64,000 nucleotides of DNA from JAKACA01 sp052143575 (GCA_052143575.1 JBKQSP010000052.1:1-64000), one strand, 5' to 3'; shown: positions 1-9,067, counted from the stretch's first letter. Translations and numbers: made by a program. The notes: generated by a model not told the origin, from the sequence alone.

Positions 1-34
1 GATCGCCGGGTCGAAAGGCCCGGCGATCTCTTTT
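1..34 (+). terminator. Rho-independent terminator of an upstream gene outside the window
   Basis: A perfect 10-bp inverted repeat (GATCGCCGGG at 1-10 and its complement at 19-28) encloses an 8-nt loop and is followed by TCTTTT at 29-34. The T run lies on the + side, so it best terminates a + strand gene ending just before the window. It could also serve the convergent ABC exporter, which stops at 46, but on that side no T run is visible. Confidence 0.75.
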
Positions 35-45
35 GGGGTGTTCGA

Positions 46-1950
46 TCAGATCGTCGTGGCAACTTGGGATTCGAACTGCGTCCTGTAGAGCTCGGCATAC
101 AAGCCCTCGGCCGCCAGAAGGTCTTCGTGGCTGCCGCTCTCGACGATCCGACCGCCGTCGACGACGAGGATGAGATCTGCGTCGCGCACCGTGGAGAGGC
201 GGTGGGCGATGACGACCGATGTACGGCCGGCGAGGGCCGTCGCCAGTGCCAGCTGCACCGCTACTTCCGACTCGGAGTCGAGGTGGGCGGTGGCTTCGTC
301 GAGCACGACGACGTCGGGCGCCTTGAGGAGGAGGCGGGCGATGGCGATGCGCTGCTTCTCACCTCCGGAGAACCGGTAGCCGCGGTCGCCCACGACCGTC
401 TCCAGGCCGTCCGGCAGCGTGTCGACAAGGCTCAGAATCTGGGCGGCGGCGAGCACTTCGCGCAGCTCTTCGTCGGTGGCGTCCGGCTTGGCGTAGAGCA
501 GATTCGACCGGAGGGTCTCATGGAACAGGTGGGCATCCTGCGTCACGACACCGATGGCGGCACGTAGGGAATCCATCTGGGCCTCGCGTACGTCGATGCC
601 GTGCACCTTCACAGACCCCGCGGTGACGTCGTACAGCCTGGGAACGAGATGGCTGATCGTCGTCTTGCCCGCCCCCGACGGGCCGACGAGAGCCACCATC
701 TGACCAGGCTCCACGTGGAACGAGACGTCGTAGAGGACCTGCTGGGACGGAGCCTGGTCGAGCACCGCCACGCTCTCGAGCGAGGCGAGCGAGACCTCCT
801 CGGCCGTCGGGTAGCTGAAGTCGACGTGCTCGAAGTCGATCGTGGCCGGGCCGCGGGGCACGGCGACGGCGCCGGGGCGCTCCTCGATCATGGGACGCAG
901 GTCAAGCACCTCGAAGACACGGTCGAAGGAGACGAGCGCCGTCATCACGTCGACTTGGACGTTCGAGAGCGCCGTGAGCGGGCCGTAGAGCCGGGTGAGG
1001 TAGAGGGTGAGCGCAACGACGGTGCCCACGAGCAGTACGCCTTTTGCCGCCTCGTAGCCGCCGACGCCGTAGACGAGAGCCGTCGCCAGCGAAGCGGTGA
1101 GCAGCAGCGACGTCATGAAGACGCCGCCGTACATCGCCTGGGTGACGCCGATGTCGCGCACCCGCCCGGCGCGCCGGTCGAAGACCCTCGTCTCGGAGCT
1201 CGGGTCACCGAAGAGCTTGACGAGGAGGGCACCGGAGACGTTGAACCGCTCCGTCATCGTCGTGTTCATCTCGGCGTTCAACGAGTAGCTCTCCCTCGTG
1301 AGCGCCTGCAGGCGCCGACCCACCCAGCGAGACGGGAAGACGAACACCGGAAGCATCGCCAGAGCCAACAGCGTGATCTGCCAGGAGAGCACGAACATGG
1401 CGGCCAGCGTGACGGCCACCGTGATGAGGTTGCCCACGACCGACGAGAACGTGTCGGTGAAGGCCTGCTGGGCGCCCAGCACGTCGTTGTTGAGCCGGGA
1501 GATGAGGGCGCCGGTCTGGGTGCGGGTGAAAAAGGCGATGGGCATCCGCCCGACATGGGTGAAGACCTTCGTCCGCATGTCGAAGATGAGGCCCTCTCCG
1601 ATGCGGGCGGAGATCCAGCGCTGCCACAGCGTCAGACCGGCGCTGACGACGGCGAGCCCGGCGACGACGAGGGCGAGGACGATCGCCACATGAGGTCGGT
1701 GCCTGCCGATCCCGTCGTCGATGAGCGCTCGCACGATGAGGGGGTTGGCGGCGCCGATGACGGCGCTCACGATGATGAGCAGCAAGAAGACGCCGAGCTG
1801 CAGCCGGTAGGGCCTCGCGAAGCCACCGATGCGCTTGACGATCCCCTTCGGCAGCTGCTTGTTCTTCACGCTCTCGTCGCGGCGGAACGACCGCATCAGA
1901 CCCCAGTTCGCCGGGCTACCGCCTCCGCCCGCCGCCATTCCCCTCATCAT
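46..1950 (-). CDS. ABC exporter, fused permease and ATPase (MsbA/MDR-like half transporter)
   Basis: This is a membrane half-transporter expected to work as a homodimer or heterodimer, exporting lipids or drugs with ATP. A six-helix ABC membrane domain fills roughly residues 50-330. The nucleotide-binding domain follows, with Walker A GPSGAGKTT near residue 421, the signature FSGGEKQR near 525, and Walker B VVVLDEAT with a D-loop just after it. The reading frame stays open to 2058, but the first residues there look non-coding. ATG at 1950 or 1896 (before RSFRRDESVKNK) is more likely, and I use 1950. It is divergent from lon. The substrate cannot be inferred. Confidence 0.9.
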   Translation of the reverse strand: MMRGMAAGGGGSPANWGLMRSFRRDESVKNKQLPKGIVKRIGGFARPYRLQLGVFLLLIIVSAVIGAANPLIVRALIDDGIGRHRPHVAIVLALVVAGLAVVSAGLTLWQRWISARIGEGLIFDMRTKVFTHVGRMPIAFFTRTQTGALISRLNNDVLGAQQAFTDTFSSVVGNLITVAVTLAAMFVLSWQITLLALAMLPVFVFPSRWVGRRLQALTRESYSLNAEMNTTMTERFNVSGALLVKLFGDPSSETRVFDRRAGRVRDIGVTQAMYGGVFMTSLLLTASLATALVYGVGGYEAAKGVLLVGTVVALTLYLTRLYGPLTALSNVQVDVMTALVSFDRVFEVLDLRPMIEERPGAVAVPRGPATIDFEHVDFSYPTAEEVSLASLESVAVLDQAPSQQVLYDVSFHVEPGQMVALVGPSGAGKTTISHLVPRLYDVTAGSVKVHGIDVREAQMDSLRAAIGVVTQDAHLFHETLRSNLLYAKPDATDEELREVLAAAQILSLVDTLPDGLETVVGDRGYRFSGGEKQRIAIARLLLKAPDVVVLDEATAHLDSESEVAVQLALATALAGRTSVVIAHRLSTVRDADLILVVDGGRIVESGSHEDLLAAEGLYAELYRTQFESQVATTI

Positions 1951-2069
1951 GCTCAAGACCAACACCGCCGATGGCCTCGGACTTCCCCGCCTGTGCGAGG
2001 CGCTGAAGGAGGGCGCCGGAATACCGGGTGCACCCCATATTGTTTGTATGAGCAACAAAAGGAGTCCGC

Positions 2070-4448
2070 GTGCCTGAGCTCGATGAACAGCAAACCCTGC
2101 CCTTACTGCCGCTCACCTCGGGCGTCGTCCTTCCGGGGATGGTCTTCACGCTCGCCCTCGAGACCGACGAGGCCCGCGCCGCCGTCGACGCGGCCGGATC
2201 AGCTGGTGGCCGCCTTGTTCTCGTGCCGCGCATCGACGGTCGCTACGCCCGGATCGGCGTCATCTCGGAGATTCTCGAGACCGGGGAGCTGCCGGGTGGA
2301 CCCCCTGCCGCCGTCGTGCGGGGCGAGAGGCGGGCGACCATCGGCACGGGCGTGCCCGGCACCGGGCAGGCCTTGTGGATCCAAGTCGAGCCGATCGAGG
2401 AGCCCGAGCCTTCCGTGAGCGCCCACGAGCTCGCCCGCGAGTACCGCGCCGTGCTCGAGAACATCCTGCTCTCACCTGGTGCCCGGCGGATGGCGGAGCG
2501 CCTTCGCGACGTCACCGACCCCTCGCAGATCGCCGACCTGGCCGGATACTCGCCCGACCTCTCCCTCGACGACAAGCTGAAGGTCCTCGAGACGATCGAC
2601 ATCACCGAGCGCCTGCGCTTCGTACTGGCCGCTGCGCGAGAGACCCTCGCCGATCTCACACTGCGAGACCAGATCAAGACGAGCGTCGAGGAGGGCATGG
2701 AGAAGACGCAGCGCGAGTTCCTCCTGCGCCGTCAGCTGGAAGCCATCCGTAAGGAGCTCGGCGAGCTCTCCGAAGAGGGCACGGCGACTGGACCGGACGG
2801 CTACCGCGAGCGGCTGGAGACGGCCGGGCTGCCCGAGGCGGCGCGAGCCGCCGTCCTGAAGGAGATCGAGCGCCTCGAGCGCACGAGTGAGCAGAGCCCC
2901 GAGCATGGATGGATCCAGACGTGGCTCGACACCGTGTTCGAGCTGCCTTGGGGCAAGGAGTCGGACGACCGGCTCGATGTCGGTGAGGCCGGCCGAATCC
3001 TCGACGAGGACCACGACGGCCTGCGTGACGTGAAGGACCGCATCCTCGAGCATCTGGCCGTGAGAAAGCTGCAAGCCGAGCGCGGGCTCACACCCGTGAA
3101 GGGCAGCCGCGGAGCGGGCGCCATCCTGGCGCTCGTCGGGCCTCCGGGCGTCGGCAAGACGTCGCTCGGTGAATCAGTCGCTCGCGCCCTCGGACGATCG
3201 TTCGTGCGCGTCGCCTTGGGCGGTGTGCGGGACGAGGCCGAGATTCGGGGCCACCGTCGCACCTATGTGGGCGCCCAGCCTGGGCGCCTCGTGAGGGCGC
3301 TGCGCGAAGCCGGCACGATGAACCCCGTCATCTTGCTGGACGAGGTGGACAAGCTCGGTTCCGACTACCGGGGCGACCCCTCCTCCGCATTGCTCGAGGT
3401 GCTCGACCCTGCGCAGAACCACACGTTCCGCGACCACTACCTGGAGGTCGAGCTCGACCTCTCGAAGGTGCTCTTCATCGCGACCGCCAACATGGTGGAC
3501 ACGATCCCTTCGCCCTTGCTCGACCGGATGGAGGTCATCCGGCTCGACGGCTACACGGAGGACGAGAAGCTGGCGATCGCTCGCCACCATCTCCTCCCCC
3601 GCCAGGTCGAGCGGCAGGCGCTCCGCCCCGACGAGGTCTCCGTCGACGATCCGGCCCTTCGGACGATCATCGCCGACTACACACGGGAGGCCGGCGTTCG
3701 CTCTCTCGAGCGAGAGCTCGGCCGGTTATTGCGCAAGGTTGCCACCAAGCTCGCCTCCGACGCCCTCGAGGCTCCCGTCCTCGTCGGAGCCGAGGACGTG
3801 CGCGGATGGTTGGGCCGGGCACGTTTCTTCTTCGAAGCGGCCGACCGCACTGCCGTGCCGGGTGTGGCGACCGGTCTGGCCGTCACGGGCACCGGCGGCG
3901 ATGTGCTCTACGTCGAGGCCTCCTCGATGGACGGGCCAGAAGGTCTCGTGCTCACCGGCCAGCTCGGTGACGTCATGAAGGAGTCGGCCGAGATCGCCCT
4001 CTCGTACGTGCGGTCGCACACTGCCGAGCTCGGCATTGACCCTTCGATGCTGGCGGGTCGGCGCTTCCACGTGCACGTTCCGGCCGGCGCCGTGCCGAAG
4101 GACGGGCCGTCCGCCGGGGTGACGATGGTGACCGCCCTCGTGTCGCTCCTCACGGCGCGGCCGGTGCGATCGGCGGTCGGCATGACCGGTGAGGTGACGC
4201 TGCAGGGTCTCGTGCTGCCGATCGGCGGCGTCAAGCAGAAGGTGCTCGCCGCCCACCGGGCCGGGCTACGCGAGGTTGTGCTGCCGATGCGGAACGGTCC
4301 GGACCTCGAAGACGTGCCGGAGGCCGTCCGCGAAGAGATGACGTTCCACTTGGCCGCCGCCGTGAGCGACGTGCTGTCGGTTGCGCTCGAGGCGGGCGCC
4401 ACCGGCGAGTCATCGGGCTCTCAGACGGGACGCACGGCGGCCGCCTGA
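2070..4448 (+). CDS. lon: ATP-dependent Lon protease
   Basis: Cytoplasmic AAA+ serine protease that degrades misfolded and regulatory proteins. At 792 residues it has normal LonA length. An N-terminal substrate-binding domain (about 10-200) is followed by a helical linker, the AAA+ module with Walker A GPPGVGKT near residue 356 and ILLDEVDK as Walker B, and a C-terminal protease domain. The catalytic dyad is visible as Ser about 681 in KDGPSAG and Lys about 722 in GGVKQK. The start is GTG at 2070, preceded by AGGAG. No HAIR element was found upstream, so unlike lon in some actinomycetes it does not look HspR-controlled here. Confidence 0.97.
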   Translation: MPELDEQQTLPLLPLTSGVVLPGMVFTLALETDEARAAVDAAGSAGGRLVLVPRIDGRYARIGVISEILETGELPGGPPAAVVRGERRATIGTGVPGTGQALWIQVEPIEEPEPSVSAHELAREYRAVLENILLSPGARRMAERLRDVTDPSQIADLAGYSPDLSLDDKLKVLETIDITERLRFVLAAARETLADLTLRDQIKTSVEEGMEKTQREFLLRRQLEAIRKELGELSEEGTATGPDGYRERLETAGLPEAARAAVLKEIERLERTSEQSPEHGWIQTWLDTVFELPWGKESDDRLDVGEAGRILDEDHDGLRDVKDRILEHLAVRKLQAERGLTPVKGSRGAGAILALVGPPGVGKTSLGESVARALGRSFVRVALGGVRDEAEIRGHRRTYVGAQPGRLVRALREAGTMNPVILLDEVDKLGSDYRGDPSSALLEVLDPAQNHTFRDHYLEVELDLSKVLFIATANMVDTIPSPLLDRMEVIRLDGYTEDEKLAIARHHLLPRQVERQALRPDEVSVDDPALRTIIADYTREAGVRSLERELGRLLRKVATKLASDALEAPVLVGAEDVRGWLGRARFFFEAADRTAVPGVATGLAVTGTGGDVLYVEASSMDGPEGLVLTGQLGDVMKESAEIALSYVRSHTAELGIDPSMLAGRRFHVHVPAGAVPKDGPSAGVTMVTALVSLLTARPVRSAVGMTGEVTLQGLVLPIGGVKQKVLAAHRAGLREVVLPMRNGPDLEDVPEAVREEMTFHLAAAVSDVLSVALEAGATGESSGSQTGRTAAA

Positions 4449-4497
4449 GCTTGCCGTCAGCGGCCGGCGGGAGCCTACGGGCGCAGCCTGCCGGCCG

Positions 4498-4525
4498 TTG
4501 ACGTATGTTCATATAGGTATATGAT
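4498..4525 (+). promoter_or_regulatory. Leaderless promoter with embedded palindromic operator for the AHSA1 gene
   Basis: TTGACG (4498-4503) and TATGAT (4520-4525) are separated by 16 nt. The -10 ends six bases before the ATG at 4532, so the transcript should begin at the start codon. A 14-bp palindrome, CATATAGGTATATG (4510-4523), fills the spacer and overlaps the -10. AT-rich palindromes of this type are typical of ArsR-family operators in front of AHSA1 genes. The regulator itself is not adjacent. Confidence 0.7.
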
Positions 4526-4531
4526 GCCGTC

Positions 4532-4999
4532 ATGGCTGCCGTGGTGACGCTCCCGATGGACACGCAAATCCAGATCAGGCGCGAGTTCGATGCACCGAAG
4601 CATCTCGTCTTCAAAGCGTGGACGACGCCTGAGCTCATCAAGCGGTGGTGGGCAGGACAGCGGGGCGAAGTCACGATCGCAGAAGTGGATCTTCGCGTCG
4701 GCGGCAGGTGGCGCTACGTGATGGTGGCGAACGATGGATTCGAGGTCGCCTTCCACGGCGAGTACCGGGAGGTCGTCCCGAACGAGCGCGTCGTCTCGAC
4801 CGAGATCTACGAGGCGTTTCCTGACATCGAAGCGGTTGCCACGACCACCTTCAGCGAGACCGACGGACGCACGACACTCACGATCCTTGTGGAGCACCCG
4901 AGCCGGGAAACCCGCGACGCTCACATCAACTCGGGCATGGAAGGCGGAATGAACGAGTCGATGGACCTGCTCGAGGACGTGGCGGCTGGGCTTCGCTGA
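4532..4999 (+). CDS. SRPBCC/AHSA1 (Aha1 C-terminal-like) domain protein
   Basis: A 155-residue single-domain START/Bet v1-like protein. The N-terminal IRREFDAPKHLVFKAWTTPE and the following RWW segment are the standard opening of the AHSA1/activator of Hsp90 ATPase-like family, which forms a hydrophobic ligand pocket. It carries no catalytic signature and no exact function can be given. In many bacteria such genes are paired with an ArsR regulator. Here only the palindromic operator-like sequence is present and the neighbours are lon and a SIMPL protein. The ATG at 4532 is six bases after the -10 and has no ribosome-binding site, so it is probably leaderless. Confidence 0.88.
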   Translation: MAAVVTLPMDTQIQIRREFDAPKHLVFKAWTTPELIKRWWAGQRGEVTIAEVDLRVGGRWRYVMVANDGFEVAFHGEYREVVPNERVVSTEIYEAFPDIEAVATTTFSETDGRTTLTILVEHPSRETRDAHINSGMEGGMNESMDLLEDVAAGLR

Positions 5000-5037
5000 G
5001 CAAAGACGCCGGCATGGCAGGCGTAGGCTCACGAGCC

Positions 5038-5661
5038 GTGACGAACGACGGAGGCCGTATCTCTGTTCAAGGGACCGGGCACGTAGCGCTGCGTCCCGAT
5101 CTCGCCAGGCTGCGCTTGAGTTGCCTCGGGGAGCATGCTCGAGCGGCAGCCGCTTTCGACGCCTGCTCGTCCGAGACGGCTGCGGTCATCGCTGCGCTGG
5201 CCGAGGCCAGCATTAGCAGCAGCGACCTGTCGACATCGGGCATCGTCCTGTCACGACGACACGATTCTGACCGCTACTTCGCCCTGAACAGCCTCGTCGT
5301 GACCGTGCGGCCTCCCGAGCGCGCAGGCGAGGTGCTTGCCGTGGCGGTCGACGCCGGCGGCGACGCCCTCACGATCGACAACGTCGCGTTCGACGTCGCC
5401 GACGATGCCGAGGCGCGTTCGCAGGCTCGCCAGGAAGCCGTGGAGGATGCCCGCCGGACGGCAGAGGAGCTGGCGGCGGCGGCGGGAGTGCGACTCGGAC
5501 GCCTCATCTCACTGGAGGAGGGCGGCGGGCAACGTGTCACCGGTCAACCGCGACCCGCGAGACGAATCTCCGCCCGCGCCGCGGCAGCTCCCGTCGAAGT
5601 CGGCGAGCAGCAGGTCATCGTGTCCGTGAATGCCAGCTACGAGATAGCAGAGGACGCCTGA
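5038..5661 (+). CDS. SIMPL (DUF541) domain protein
   Basis: About 207 residues matching the SIMPL/DUF541 family. The opening ISVQGTGHVALRPDLARLRL and the later segment in which residues are combined as NVAFDVADDAEARSQARQEAVEDAR are characteristic. Relatives are often periplasmic (Brucella BP26, YggE), but I see no signal peptide here, so it may be cytoplasmic. ATG at 5014 is possible, but GTG at 5038 is eight bases after TAGGCT (5024-5029), which suggests a leaderless start there. Function is unknown; oxidative-stress roles have been proposed for YggE. Confidence 0.82.
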   Translation: MTNDGGRISVQGTGHVALRPDLARLRLSCLGEHARAAAAFDACSSETAAVIAALAEASISSSDLSTSGIVLSRRHDSDRYFALNSLVVTVRPPERAGEVLAVAVDAGGDALTIDNVAFDVADDAEARSQARQEAVEDARRTAEELAAAAGVRLGRLISLEEGGGQRVTGQPRPARRISARAAAAPVEVGEQQVIVSVNASYEIAEDA

Positions 5662-5702
5662 AGGCAGGTTGAGCACAGCTCTGAAGAGACGCGCCCGTCC
5701 CT

Positions 5703-6602
5703 TCACGGCGCGGAGTCGGAGCCGAGGCCATCCGCACGGTCGGCCAGGGCGGTCACACGGTCGACGATGTTCGGCCAGACTGCCCGCGGCAGATCGTGGC
5801 CCATGCCGTCGATCATCATGAGCTCGGCGCCGGGAATGGCGCCGGCCGTCGCCCGACCTCCCGCTGGCTGCACGAGGGGGTCGGCTGCCCCGTGGATGAC
5901 GAGGGCCGGCGCCTTCACCGACGCCAGTCCCGGAGTGCGGTCCGGTGAGCACATGATGGCGAAGAGCTGGCGTGCCCGGCCGAAGGGGTCGGGGTCACGG
6001 TCGAAGGCGGCAGCGGCAACGCTGCGGCGCCACTGCTCGTCGAACTCGAAGCCGGGCGAGCCGATGATCCGGAAGGTGCGAACGGCTTGCTCGATGGCCG
6101 CCTCCCGAGTCGTGGGACGGGGGACCATGAGCGCCGCGCTCGCCTCGGGAGTCGCCTGCCCGACCGAGCGGGACGGCGTCGACATGATCGAGGTGAGGCT
6201 GCGGACCTTGCTCGGGTGACGGATGGCGAGCGCCTGGACGATCATGCCGCCCATCGACATGCCCACGACGTGGGCCGGCGCCATGGCCAAGGCGTCGAGC
6301 AGACCGGCGGCATCGTCCGCCATGTCCTCGAGGAGGTAGGGCGGCGGCGGCGGCGGCGTCCCGCGGGACACCGCAGCAAAGTCGGGTACCCCGTAGGCGG
6401 AGAAGTGAGTCGACTCGCCGACGTCGCGGTTGTCGAAGCGCACGAGTCGAAACCCACGCCCGGCGAGCAGCCGGCAGAACTCGTCATGCCAACCGTTCAT
6501 CTGGGAGCCGAGACCGTTCACCATGAGGAGCGGCCGACCGGCGGGATCGCCCATCTCCTCGTAGGCGAGCGTCAGCCCGTTCGCCTCCAGCTTGTCGATC
6601 AA
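5703..6602 (-). CDS. Alpha/beta-hydrolase (RdmC/aclacinomycin methylesterase-like)
   Basis: Predicted esterase of 299 residues with an alpha/beta-hydrolase fold. The nucleophile elbow GMSMGG is near residue 100, HGAADPLV supplies the acid and DGMGHDLP the histidine. A short proline run follows the cap region (nucleotides near 6340-6360). The frame is open to 6668, inside ahcY. The most convincing start is TTG at 6602, preceded by a GAGGGGGG ribosome-binding site and 19 bases downstream of the ahcY stop. It therefore forms the tail of a MerR-ahcY-hydrolase operon. The substrate is unknown. Confidence 0.85.
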   Translation of the reverse strand: MIDKLEANGLTLAYEEMGDPAGRPLLMVNGLGSQMNGWHDEFCRLLAGRGFRLVRFDNRDVGESTHFSAYGVPDFAAVSRGTPPPPPPYLLEDMADDAAGLLDALAMAPAHVVGMSMGGMIVQALAIRHPSKVRSLTSIMSTPSRSVGQATPEASAALMVPRPTTREAAIEQAVRTFRIIGSPGFEFDEQWRRSVAAAAFDRDPDPFGRARQLFAIMCSPDRTPGLASVKAPALVIHGAADPLVQPAGGRATAGAIPGAELMMIDGMGHDLPRAVWPNIVDRVTALADRADGLGSDSAP

Positions 6603-6621
6603 GGTCCCCCCTCGGAAACGA

Positions 6622-8055
6622 TCAGTATCGGTAGGCTTCCGGCTTGTACGGGCCCTCGACCGGGACACCGATGTAGTCAGCCTGCTCAGGGGACAACGTA
6701 GTCAAACGGACACCGAGAGCGTCGAGGTGGAGGCGGGCGACCTTCTCGTCGAGGTGCTTCGGCAGGACGTGGACACCGACGGGGTAATCCGCCGTCTTCG
6801 TGAACAGCTCGATCTGGGCGATCGTCTGGTTGGTGAAGGAGTTCGACATGACGAAGCTCGGGTGGCCAGTGGCGCACCCGAGGTTCAACAGCCGACCCTC
6901 CGCCAGCACGATGACGGCGTGCCCGTCTGGGAACACCCATTTGTCGACCTGCGGCTTGATGTTGACACGGCTGATGCCGGGGATCTTCGCCAGGCCGGCC
7001 ATGTCGATCTCGTTGTCGAAGTGTCCGATGTTGCCGACGATCGCCTGGTGCTTCATGGCCGCCATGTGCTCGGCGGTCAGCACGGACCGGTTGCCCGTGG
7101 CACTCACGAAGATGTCAGCGGAGGAGACGACATCCTCCACTGTGGCGACCTGGTAGCCGTCCATGGCGGCCTGCAGTGCGCAGATTGGGTCGATCTCGGT
7201 CACCACGACGCGGGCGCCTTGCCCACGCAGGGACTCGGCACAGCCCTTGCCGACGTCCCCGTAGCCACACACGACGGCCACCTTGCCGCCGATGAGGACA
7301 TCGGTCGCCCGGTTGATGCCGTCGATCAACGAGTGGCGGCAGCCGTACTTGTTGTCGAACTTCGACTTCGTGACCGAGTCGTTGACGTTGATGGCCGGGA
7401 AGAGCAGCTCGCCCCGCTCGAACATCTGGTACAGCCGGTGCACGCCGGTCGTCGTCTCCTCCGTGACGCCACGGATCCCGTTGGCGATGGTCGTCCAACG
7501 AGAGGGTTCCTCCGACAGCGAGCGGCCGAGCACCGACAGCACGACGGCGAGCTCTTCGCTCTCCGCAGTGGCGGCATCCGGCACGGCGCCCGCCTTCTCG
7601 AACTCGACGCCCTTGTGGACGAGCAACGTGGCGTCACCACCGTCGTCGAGGATCATGTTGGGGCCGCCGCCGTCGGGCCAGCGCAGCATCTGCTCGGTGC
7701 ACCACCAGTACTCCTCCAGCGTCTCACCCTTCCAGGCGAAGACGGGGACGCCGGCGGGCGAGTCGGCACTGCCGCGCCCGACGACGGCCGCCGCAGCGGC
7801 ATGATCCTGGGTCGAGAAGATGTTGCACGACGCCCAGCGCACGGAGGCACCGAGGGCGACGAGCGTCTCGATGAGAACAGCCGTCTGCACCGTCATGTGG
7901 AGCGAGCCGGAAACGCGCGCTCCGGCGAGCGGCTGAGCGGCGGCGAACTCCGACCGCACCGACATCAGACCGGGCATCTCGTTTTCCGCCAGATCGATCT
8001 CCTTGCGCCCGAACTCGGCGAGGGACAGGTCGGCAACTTTGTAGTCGAAGCTCAT
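6622..8055 (-). CDS. ahcY: S-adenosylhomocysteine hydrolase
   Basis: Cytosolic NAD-dependent enzyme that splits S-adenosylhomocysteine into adenosine and homocysteine, relieving product inhibition of methyltransferases. It has 477 residues, within the usual range. Visible features are the substrate segment GARVSGSLHMTVQTAVLIE, the Rossmann NAD-binding motif GYGDVGKGCAESLRGQGARV, and the C-terminal PYKPEAYRY tail that reaches the neighbouring subunit's cofactor. The ATG overlaps the stop of the upstream MerR gene by four bases, implying translational coupling. Confidence 0.97.
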   Translation of the reverse strand: MSFDYKVADLSLAEFGRKEIDLAENEMPGLMSVRSEFAAAQPLAGARVSGSLHMTVQTAVLIETLVALGASVRWASCNIFSTQDHAAAAAVVGRGSADSPAGVPVFAWKGETLEEYWWCTEQMLRWPDGGGPNMILDDGGDATLLVHKGVEFEKAGAVPDAATAESEELAVVLSVLGRSLSEEPSRWTTIANGIRGVTEETTTGVHRLYQMFERGELLFPAINVNDSVTKSKFDNKYGCRHSLIDGINRATDVLIGGKVAVVCGYGDVGKGCAESLRGQGARVVVTEIDPICALQAAMDGYQVATVEDVVSSADIFVSATGNRSVLTAEHMAAMKHQAIVGNIGHFDNEIDMAGLAKIPGISRVNIKPQVDKWVFPDGHAVIVLAEGRLLNLGCATGHPSFVMSNSFTNQTIAQIELFTKTADYPVGVHVLPKHLDEKVARLHLDALGVRLTTLSPEQADYIGVPVEGPYKPEAYRY

Positions 8056-8429
8056 TCCATCTCCTTGACAGTGACAGCCGCCGCAGCGGCCAACAACCGG
8101 ACGTGCTTGCGCTGCTCATAGGCCAGCCAGTCGGACGGGTCGACCTCGGAGGGCCGAACCGCCTCAGCCGACAGCCACTCGTCGATGGCGAGGCGCAGCG
8201 AGCGATCCGAACGGAGCCGCAGGGCGAAGCCAACCTCGGCCAACTCCAGCCCGTACCCTTCCAACAGCTCACGCAAAGTGCGGAGGCGCTGCAGCTCTTC
8301 GGGGCCGAAGAGGCGGTAGCCGCCCGGTGACCGAGCCGGCACGACGAGACCGGATTCCTCGATGTAACGGAGCATGCGAGCGGACCAACCCGTCGTCGCC
8401 GACGCTTCGTGAATGGTCAGCCCGGACAT
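8052..8429 (-). CDS. MerR-family transcriptional regulator coupled to ahcY
   Basis: A 125-residue regulator. The N-terminal winged helix is clear (TIHEASATTGWSARMLRYIE, then GLVVPARSPGGYRLF), followed by a predicted coiled-coil dimerisation helix. There is no recognisable ligand-binding domain and no cysteine, so it is not a typical metal sensor. It overlaps the ahcY start by four bases and is divergent from dcd, with a dyad in the intergenic gap. I infer it controls its own operon, possibly in response to a metabolite of the methylation cycle. That function is speculative. Confidence 0.87.
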   Translation of the reverse strand: MSGLTIHEASATTGWSARMLRYIEESGLVVPARSPGGYRLFGPEELQRLRTLRELLEGYGLELAEVGFALRLRSDRSLRLAIDEWLSAEAVRPSEVDPSDWLAYEQRKHVRLLAAAAAVTVKEME

Positions 8430-8437
8430 GACCGGGC

Positions 8438-8463
8438 AACCTTACCACGACAGTGAGAAGGTT
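8438..8463. promoter_or_regulatory. Dyad in the divergent MerR/dcd promoter region
   Basis: AACCTT (8438-8443) and AAGGTT (8458-8463) form an inverted repeat with a 14-bp spacer in the 56-bp gap between the MerR gene and dcd. TAAGGT on the minus strand (8444-8439) could be the -10 of the MerR-ahcY operon. The spacing suits a MerR-type operator, but the arms are short. Confidence 0.4.
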
Positions 8464-8485
8464 CGCACAACTAGCCTGCAGCCGC

Positions 8486-9067
8486 ATGATCCTGTCGGAC
8501 CGCACCATCCGTGAGGAGCTCGAGGCCGGACGCATCGGGATCTCGCCCCTCGGCGAGGGGTGCATCCAGCCGTCTTCGGTCGATCTGCACGTCGACCGCT
8601 ATTTCCGTGTCTTTCGCAACCACACCCAGCGCGTCATCGACGTCCGGGAGAACCAGGAGGAGCTCACCGAGCTCGTGGAGTCGGTCGGCGACGACCCCCT
8701 CATCCTGCACCCCGGGGAGTTCGTCCTCGGCTCCACGCTCGAGCGGGTCCGCCTGCCCGACGATCTCGTCGGCCGCTTGGAGGGCAAGTCGAGCCTCGGG
8801 CGGCTCGGGCTGCTCATCCACTCGACGGCGGGCTTCGTCGACGCCGGCTGGGACGGGTTCCTCACGCTCGAGCTCTCGAACGTGGCCAATCTGCCCATCA
8901 CCGTCTATCCCGGCATGAAGATCGGCCAGATCAGCTTCCTCCGCATGACGACGGCGGCGGAGATTCCCTACGGCTCGGCCGCTCTCGGCTCCAAGTACCA
9001 AGGGCAGCGCGGCCCGACACCGAGCCGTTACTTCGAGAACTTCCGCGCGCTCGGCACAGACACCTAG
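8486..9067 (+). CDS. dcd: dCTP deaminase (possibly bifunctional dCTP deaminase/dUTPase)
   Basis: Trimeric nucleotide-pool enzyme of 193 residues that deaminates dCTP on the route to dTTP. The opening MILSDRTIREELEAGRI, the GKSSLGRLGL segment and HSTAGFVDAGWDG followed by LTLELSN (catalytic Glu) are diagnostic. The HSTAG form resembles the mycobacterial bifunctional enzyme that goes on to release dUMP, rather than the E. coli form. That is inference. ATG at 8486 is eight bases after TAGCCT (8472-8477) with no ribosome-binding site, so it is probably leaderless. Confidence 0.95.
   Translation: MILSDRTIREELEAGRIGISPLGEGCIQPSSVDLHVDRYFRVFRNHTQRVIDVRENQEELTELVESVGDDPLILHPGEFVLGSTLERVRLPDDLVGRLEGKSSLGRLGLLIHSTAGFVDAGWDGFLTLELSNVANLPITVYPGMKIGQISFLRMTTAAEIPYGSAALGSKYQGQRGPTPSRYFENFRALGTDT

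Noticed and set aside
2030..2069. HAIR element before lon
   Set aside because: No CTTGA/TCAAG dyad with seven-base spacing was found in the 1950-2070 gap.
601..2418. 605-residue open frame antisense to the ABC exporter
   Set aside because: Codon composition is that of a GC-rich shadow frame (Arg/Glu/His-rich, no domain), and the opposite strand encodes a clear ABC transporter and Lon start.
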